In this document: positions 61,134-64,000 of the stretch, one piece after another
How the letters are laid out: every line of letters begins with the position of its first letter
How positions within the stretch are numbered: position 1 is the stretch's first letter
Made by a program: the position numbers and the translations under genes
NCBI RefSeq assembly: GCF_013364195.1
Contig: NZ_CP054918.1
Coordinates: forward strand, 248,001 to 312,000
Reading direction: 5' to 3'
DNA: 64,000 nt
From: Streptomyces sp. NA04227
GTDB lineage: Bacteria > Actinomycetota > Actinomycetes > Streptomycetales > Streptomycetaceae
The notes under the pieces: model-generated
Seen by the model: only the letters and a program-made list of their open reading frames with translations
Database searches by the model: none
Told to the model about the DNA's origin: nothing

Positions 61134-64000
61134 CACGTCGTCTCCTCGGAGTCGTCCTCGCCCTCGTGCTCGTCCTCGTCCTCGTGCTCCTGCGCCACGT
61201 CGGACAACAAGGAGTGGGCGGTCTCCGGGGCGGCGACGCCCGCCGGGTCGAGGGCGTGGTAGATCACCGCGATCAGCCGGTCCACGTCGACGGGCTTGGG
61301 CAGGTAGTCGTCGGCTCCGGTGTCGATCGCCTTCTCGCGGTCGCCCGGCATGGCCTTCGCGGTGATCGCGACGATCGGCAGGCCGGTGAAGCGGGGTGCC
61401 CGCCGGATCGCCCGGATCATCTCGTAGCCGTCCATCTCCGGCATCATGATGTCCATCAGCACCAGTGACACATCGGGGAACCGGTCCAGCATCTCCATGC
61501 CCTCGTGGCCGTTCTCCGCGTACTTCACATGGATACCCACCCGGCCGAGCACATGGGTCAGGGCGAACACATTGCGGATGTCGTCGTCGACGATGAGGAT
61601 GCGCCGCCCGGCGAGCACCTCCCCCGGCCGCCCGTTCAGCCACTCCTTGAGCTGCCTGGTCTCCGGCCAGGTGACCTCGCCCTCGTCCACGGCCTGGGCC
61701 CGGGGGCGCGTCTCCTCTTCGCCGAAGACCCGCTCGGGCAGCGACTCGGGCAGGGCGGGCCGCAGGGTCGACGCGGACGTCTGAAGCCGCCGCGCCTCGT
61801 CAAGGGCGGGTTCGACGGTCGGCAGTCCCGTCCCGGTGTAGTGGGCGGGCACGTAGAGGGTGAAGGTGGAGCCGATGCCGGGTGCGCTCTCGGCGACGAT
61901 ACGGCCACCGAGCAGGTCGGCCATGTCCCGGCTGATGGACAGGCCGAGGCCGGTGCCGCCGTACTTGCGGTTGGTGGTGCCCGAGGACTGCTTGAACGCC
62001 TCGAAGATCTCGTCCAGCTTCTCCGGCGGGATGCCGATGCCGGTGTCCTTGACCGAGAAGGCGATCAGGTCGTCCGCGCCGCCGAGTTCCCTGCCCTCCA
62101 CCTCGGCGGCCAACACCCTGCGTACGAGCAGCCGGACGCTGCCCGCCGAGGTGAACTTGACCGCGTTGGACAGCAGGTTGCGCAGGATCTGCTGGAGCCG
62201 CTGCTCGTCGGAGAACAGTTCCCTGGGCACGTCGTCGTCCACCGTCACCTCGAAGGTCAGGCCACGGTCGTGGGCCAGCGGCCCGAAGGTGACGCGTACG
62301 TAGTCGACCAGCTTGACCAGCGGCAGCGCCTTGGGCCGTACGTCCATCCGGCCCGCCTCGATCTTGGACAGGTCGAGGATGTCGTTGATCATCTGCAGCA
62401 GGTCGGAGCCCGAGCGGTGGATGGTGGCCGCGAACTCCACCTCCTGCGAGGAGAGTCGGTCCTCGGGGTTGTCGGCGAGCAGCCGGGCGAGCACGAGCAG
62501 CGAGTTGAGCGGGGTGCGCAGCTCGTGCGACATGTTCGCCAGGAACTCCGACTTGTACTGCGAGGAGGTTGCGAGCAGTGCGGCCTTCTCCTCCAGTTCG
62601 GCGTTGGAGCGCTGCAACTCCTCGGAGCGCTGGCGCAGTTCGGCGGTCAGCCGCTGGGACTCCGAAAGCAGCGACTCCGTACGGGAGTTGGCGATGATGG
62701 TGTTGATGGAGACGCCGATGGTGTGCACGAACTGGTCGATGAAGGCCAGGTGCACATCGCTGAACTTGCTGAACGAGGCCAGTTCGATGACGCCGAGCAC
62801 CTGCTCGTCGAAGAGGATCGGCAGGATGACCACACTGGCCGGCGGAGCCGCGCCGAGCCCGGAGTCGATGCTGATGTAGCCCGGTGGCACGGCCTCGACG
62901 AGGATGCGCTTCTTCTCGGTCGCGGCCTGGGTGATCAGTCCGCGTCCCGGCGTGCGGAACGCCGCGGAGGGCTCCGCGTCCTCGCTCTCCCCGGTGCCGT
63001 ATCCGGCGATGAACTCCAGGCCTTCGCCGGCCTCGGCACCCGCCTCGGCCAGGAAGAAGGCCCCGAACTGCGCGTTGACCAGCGGGGTCAGCTCGCGCAG
63101 GATCAGGTCGGCCACCTCGACCAGATCGCGGTGCCCCTGCATCAGACCGGCGATACGGGTCAGGTTGGACTCCAGCCAGTCCTTGGCACGGGTGGTCTCG
63201 CGGAGGTTGGCGACCATCAGGTTGATGTTGTTCTTCAGTTCGGCGACCTCGCCCTCGGCGGTGACCGAGACGGAGCCGGACATGTCGCCCTGGGTGACCG
63301 CGCTGGCCACCTCGCCGATCGCACGGACCTGGTTGGTCAGGTTCAGGGCCAGGTCGTTGACGCTGGTGGTGAGCTTCTTCCAGGTTCCGTAGACGCCCTC
63401 CACCCGTGCCTGGCCGCCGAGCCGTCCCTCGCTGCCCACCTCGCGGGCCACCCGGGTCACCTCGGAGGAGAACGAGGAGAGCGTGTCGACCATGGTGTTG
63501 ATGGTGGTCTTGAGTTCGAGGATCTCGCCGCGCGCGTCCACGTCGATCTTCTTCGACAGATCACCCTTGGCCACCGCCGTGGCTACCTGGGCGATGTTGC
63601 GCACCTGCGAAGTCAGGTTGTCGGCCATGAAGTTGACGTTGTCCGTGAGGTCCTTCCAGACTCCGGACACCCCGTGGACCTGGGCCCGTCCGCCGAGCCG
63701 TCCCTCGGTGCCGACCTCGCGGGCCACCCGGGTCACCTCGTCGGCGAACGCCCGCAGTTGCTGGACCATCGTGTTGACAGTGTCCTTGAGTTCGAGGATC
63801 TCGCCGCGCGCGTCCACGTCGATCTTCTTCGACAGATCGCCCTTGGCCACGGCGGTGGTCACCTGGGCGATGTTGCGCACCTGCGAGGTCAGGTTGAGCG
63901 CCATCAGGTTGACGTTCTCGGTGAGGTCCTTCCAGACTCCCGACACGTCCCTGACCTGGGCCTGGCCGCCGAGGTTGCCCTCGGTGCCGACCTCGCGGGC
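61133..64000 (-). CDS. Multi-HAMP hybrid histidine kinase (5' end beyond window)
   Basis: 956 residues are visible; the N-terminus lies right of the window. Order: at least four consecutive HAMP units of 92 residues, a GAF-like domain (about 63130-62640), HisKA with His at codon 62525-62527 ([13 protein letters not shown]), an HATPase domain ([12 protein letters not shown]), and a C-terminal receiver with Asp at 61451-61453 ([13 protein letters not shown]). No membrane segment is seen in this part, so it may be a soluble poly-HAMP sensor like Nik1-type kinases. An acidic, Glu-rich tail follows. The stop overlaps the response regulator start, so the two act together. Confidence 0.95.
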   Translation of the reverse strand, partial: AREVGTEGNLGGQAQVRDVSGVWKDLTENVNLMALNLTSQVRNIAQVTTAVAKGDLSKKIDVDARGEILELKDTVNTMVQQLRAFADEVTRVAREVGTEGRLGGRAQVHGVSGVWKDLTDNVNFMADNLTSQVRNIAQVATAVAKGDLSKKIDVDARGEILELKTTINTMVDTLSSFSSEVTRVAREVGSEGRLGGQARVEGVYGTWKKLTTSVNDLALNLTNQVRAIGEVASAVTQGDMSGSVSVTAEGEVAELKNNINLMVANLRETTRAKDWLESNLTRIAGLMQGHRDLVEVADLILRELTPLVNAQFGAFFLAEAGAEAGEGLEFIAGYGTGESEDAEPSAAFRTPGRGLITQAATEKKRILVEAVPPGYISIDSGLGAAPPASVVILPILFDEQVLGVIELASFSKFSDVHLAFIDQFVHTIGVSINTIIANSRTESLLSESQRLTAELRQRSEELQRSNAELEEKAALLATSSQYKSEFLANMSHELRTPLNSLLVLARLLADNPEDRLSSQEVEFAATIHRSGSDLLQMINDILDLSKIEAGRMDVRPKALPLVKLVDYVRVTFGPLAHDRGLTFEVTVDDDVPRELFSDEQRLQQILRNLLSNAVKFTSAGSVRLLVRRVLAAEVEGRELGGADDLIAFSVKDTGIGIPPEKLDEIFEAFKQSSGTTNRKYGGTGLGLSISRDMADLLGGRIVAESAPGIGSTFTLYVPAHYTGTGLPTVEPALDEARRLQTSASTLRPALPESLPERVFGEEETRPRAQAVDEGEVTWPETRQLKEWLNGRPGEVLAGRRILIVDDDIRNVFALTHVLGRVGIHVKYAENGHEGMEMLDRFPDVSLVLMDIMMPEMDGYEMIRAIRRAPRFTGLPIVAITAKAMPGDREKAIDTGADDYLPKPVDVDRLIAVIYHALDPAGVAAPETAHSLLSDVAQEHEDEDEHEGEDDSEETT
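63400..64000 (-). repeat. Tandem HAMP-coding repeats, period 276 bp
   Basis: About 90-bp blocks beginning at 63529 and 63805 (a 276-bp offset, 92 codons) are nearly identical, encoding [20 protein letters not shown]. Less similar copies flank them; a further unit starts at the window edge. Confidence 0.9.

Overview
The base composition (very high G+C, almost every codon ending in G or C), GTG and TTG starts, and the gene families present (SpoIIE-type phosphatase, DUF397, DUF5709, CGNR zinc finger, HAMP-array hybrid kinase, XRE/TPR regulator) point to a Streptomyces or close relative. The window looks chromosomal. No tRNA, rRNA, insertion sequence, integrase or CRISPR array was found.

Region 1 (1-17568) is the right-hand edge of a type I polyketide biosynthetic cluster. 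A giant modular synthase on the minus strand starts at 14462 and runs off the left edge. It reads: loading module (decarboxylating KS-Q, malonyl AT, ACP); module 1 (KS, methylmalonyl-type AT, DH, KR, ACP); module 2 (KS, malonyl AT, DH, ER, KR, start of an ACP). Divergent from it is a two-gene operon: a ketosynthase III and a tandem-duplicated 3-hydroxyacyl-CoA dehydrogenase, closed by a strong hairpin terminator. The pair resembles genes that supply unusual acyl-CoA building blocks. Nothing to the right looks biosynthetically linked, so the cluster boundary is probably near 17.6 kb.

Region 2 (17.7-31.1 kb) holds short metabolic and stress units. These are a DedA membrane protein with a convergent MarR/GbsR-like repressor sharing an operator-like motif, an ArsR-type regulator, a zinc glucose dehydrogenase, an Lrp regulator with ddaH-rocD (arginine/ornithine metabolism, translationally coupled), a DoxX-peroxiredoxin pair behind a palindromic operator, a Tat lipoprotein of the polysaccharide deacetylase fold, a DUF5709 protein, an SPFH/band 7 protein, an SDR and a CGNR regulator with a probably leaderless promoter.

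Region 3 (31-49 kb) is rich in signalling and cell-wall genes. It has a PAS-PP2C phosphatase, an XRE/TPR regulator divergent from an aminoglycoside-phosphotransferase-like kinase, a secreted amidase with a lysozyme-like N-terminus, an LRR protein, a solitary DUF397 protein, paaK behind a PaaR-like operator facing an acyl-CoA ligase, a phytoene-desaturase-like oxidoreductase, a soluble Ser/Thr kinase with eight TPR-like repeats, a DUF2236 oxygenase and an XRE/flavin-binding-fold regulator.

Region 4 (49-64 kb) is carbohydrate and lipid oriented. It has a secreted PIG-L deacetylase with a propeller-like tail, a GNAT, a secreted SPOR-phosphodiester glycosidase, a beta-phosphoglucomutase-like HAD coupled to a GH65 disaccharide phosphorylase, an NmrA-like SDR, a phytanoyl-CoA dioxygenase divergent from an AraC regulator across a perfect palindrome, and a multi-HAMP hybrid histidine kinase translationally coupled to a stand-alone receiver protein.

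Several short tandem repeats (8, 10, 13 bp units) sit in gaps. The best leads are the compositionally foreign AT domain in PKS module 1, the KSIII/dehydrogenase pair, and the repressor-DedA pair with a shared operator.
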